Origin: Acidobacteriaceae bacterium
GTDB lineage: Bacteria; Acidobacteriota; Terriglobia; Terriglobales; Acidobacteriaceae
NCBI GenBank assembly: GCA_003166855.1
Contig: PMUM01000067.1
Coordinates: 1-32,237 of the forward strand
Direction of reading: 5' to 3'
Length of the DNA: 32,237 nucleotides
This document shows positions 31,441 through 32,237 of this stretch, in pieces. Each line of letters opens with the position of its first letter. The stretch's first letter is position 1. Both the position numbers and the translations under genes were made by a program. A model generated the notes under the pieces. It was not told where the DNA came from. It searched no databases and worked only from the letters and a program-made list of their open reading frames with translations.

Positions 31441-32217
31441 GTGGTAGAACTCGCGAGCAAGTATCTCTTGAAAGTTAGACTCGACAAACTGCTCGTGGAC
31501 CGAGGTCTGGCCGCTTCGCGCGAGCGGGCGCAGGCTCTCGTTCTTGCGGGCAAGGTACTGGTCGACGATCAGAAACTTGAGAAAGCAGGCGCGCAGGTTT
31601 CCGAGGAATGCGTGATCCGCCTGCTCGGCGAAGATCTCAAGTACGTCAGCCGTGGCGGACTCAAACTCGAGCGCGCGCTCGATCACTGGAATATCGCTGT
31701 CACGGGAAAGATCTGTCTGGATGTCGGCGCTTCCACCGGCGGCTTTACGGATTGCCTGCTGCAGCGTGGCGCCAAGCAAGTCGTCGCCGTCGATACCGGC
31801 TATGGTCAGATGGACTTCAAACTGCGTCAGGATGCGCGCGTCCGGTTGCTAGAAAAGACCAACGCCCGCTACCTGAAACGCGAAGATGTCGGCGTAACGG
31901 TGGATTTCGTTGCCATCGACGTGTCGTTTATCTCCGCTACTCTAGTGCTTCCGGCCGTCATCGCAGCCGCATTTCCGGAATCGTCCGATGAACGCCGGGG
32001 ACGCCAAATCGTCGTATTGGTGAAGCCGCAATTCGAAGCCGGCAGGGAGCACGTGGGCAAGGGCGGCATTGTGCGCGACGAAGCCGCGCAACTCGCATCC
32101 GTGGAGAAAGTTAAAGCAGCCGCAAAAAGCCTGGGTGCAGCCCAAATCGAAATGATCGAGTCGCCAATCCTCGGCGCCGAAGGCAATCGCGAATTCCTGC
32201 TCTACAGCCTGTTCTAA
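31441..32217 (+). CDS. tlyA: TlyA-family rRNA 2'-O-methyltransferase
   Basis: This 258-residue protein has an S4 RNA-binding domain (residues about 11-72, RLDKLLVDRGLAASRERAQ) and an FtsJ/RrmJ-like methyltransferase domain with the S-adenosylmethionine loop DVGASTGGFTD (94-104). The expected catalytic tetrad is present: Lys75 in SRGGLKLERAL, Asp160 in AIDVSFIS, Lys195 in VLVKPQFEAG and Glu251 in EGNREF. TlyA enzymes methylate the 2'-hydroxyl of cytidines in 16S and/or 23S rRNA; the family was first described as haemolysin. The GTG at 31441 has no good ribosome site; a TTG at 31468 (giving MKVRLDKLL) would match the usual N-terminus of the family, so the start is uncertain. It lies beyond the yebC terminator and thus needs its own promoter in the 160 nt between. 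Confidence 0.93.
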   Translation: MVELASKYLLKVRLDKLLVDRGLAASRERAQALVLAGKVLVDDQKLEKAGAQVSEECVIRLLGEDLKYVSRGGLKLERALDHWNIAVTGKICLDVGASTGGFTDCLLQRGAKQVVAVDTGYGQMDFKLRQDARVRLLEKTNARYLKREDVGVTVDFVAIDVSFISATLVLPAVIAAAFPESSDERRGRQIVVLVKPQFEAGREHVGKGGIVRDEAAQLASVEKVKAAAKSLGAAQIEMIESPILGAEGNREFLLYSLF

Positions 32218-32237
32218 TCCTCTGTGTCCTCCGTGTC

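Overview
The window looks like a chromosomal segment of an Acidobacteriota bacterium (Terriglobia / Koribacter-like). This rests on the mix of families: a BNR/sortilin-type exported protein of about 1,100 residues, a PknB-type kinase with a beta-propeller sensor, a DUF2339 giant membrane protein, and small secreted lineage-type proteins. GC-rich codon use, frequent GTG/TTG starts with good Shine-Dalgarno sites, and short GC-rich double-hairpin repeats fit the same picture. No phage, transposase, CRISPR, tRNA or rRNA gene is visible. The assignment comes from remembered family character, not from a search.

Layout. 1-2287: the 3' end of an amino-acid permease faces a two-gene unit on the minus strand, a D-serine dehydratase/D-threonine aldolase-like enzyme followed by RidA; together they look like an amino-acid uptake and D-serine breakdown module. 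2470-5575: an exported SH3-NlpC/P60 peptidase, a large uncharacterised protein with a GNAT-like core, and a small exported coiled-coil protein. 5726-7991: a DCC-family thiol-disulfide protein carrying an in-frame hairpin insertion, then a minus-strand pair of a small two-helix membrane protein and a group II PLP decarboxylase, separated almost wholly by a 13-nt tandem repeat. 8236-12567: a PPK2 polyphosphate kinase and the large BNR protein. 12568-13097 is non-coding and carries a 62-bp multi-hairpin repeat. 13098-19233: an exported hypothetical protein, then a minus-strand unit of a 1,448-residue DUF2339 membrane protein translationally coupled (ATGA) to an M48 metalloprotease. 19429-22905: a three-domain MFS/PlsC/acyl-ligase fusion for lysophospholipid reacylation. 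22945-24531: a membrane protein with an HExxxH motif, divergent from purQ. 24677-26910: two overlapping 2-oxoglutarate/iron oxygenase-like genes. 26955-29516: a membrane Ser/Thr kinase. 29635-30342: a proline-rich gene whose middle third is in the wrong frame. 30479-32217: yebC and tlyA, separated by a clear intrinsic terminator.

The most unusual item is the oxygenase pair at 24677-26910. The first protein carries, in the same chain as a prolyl-hydroxylase-like domain, a proline-rich segment with repeated DPQPPS-type hexapeptides. The four exact copies use four different codon sets, which argues that the peptide itself is under selection. It could be an enzyme that modifies a substrate tethered in cis, with the second oxygenase-like protein acting on the same segment. 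This is an inference and needs biochemical testing. The other notable items are the compensating frameshifts at 29635-30342, the hairpin element translated inside the DCC gene, and the D-serine dehydratase/RidA pairing.
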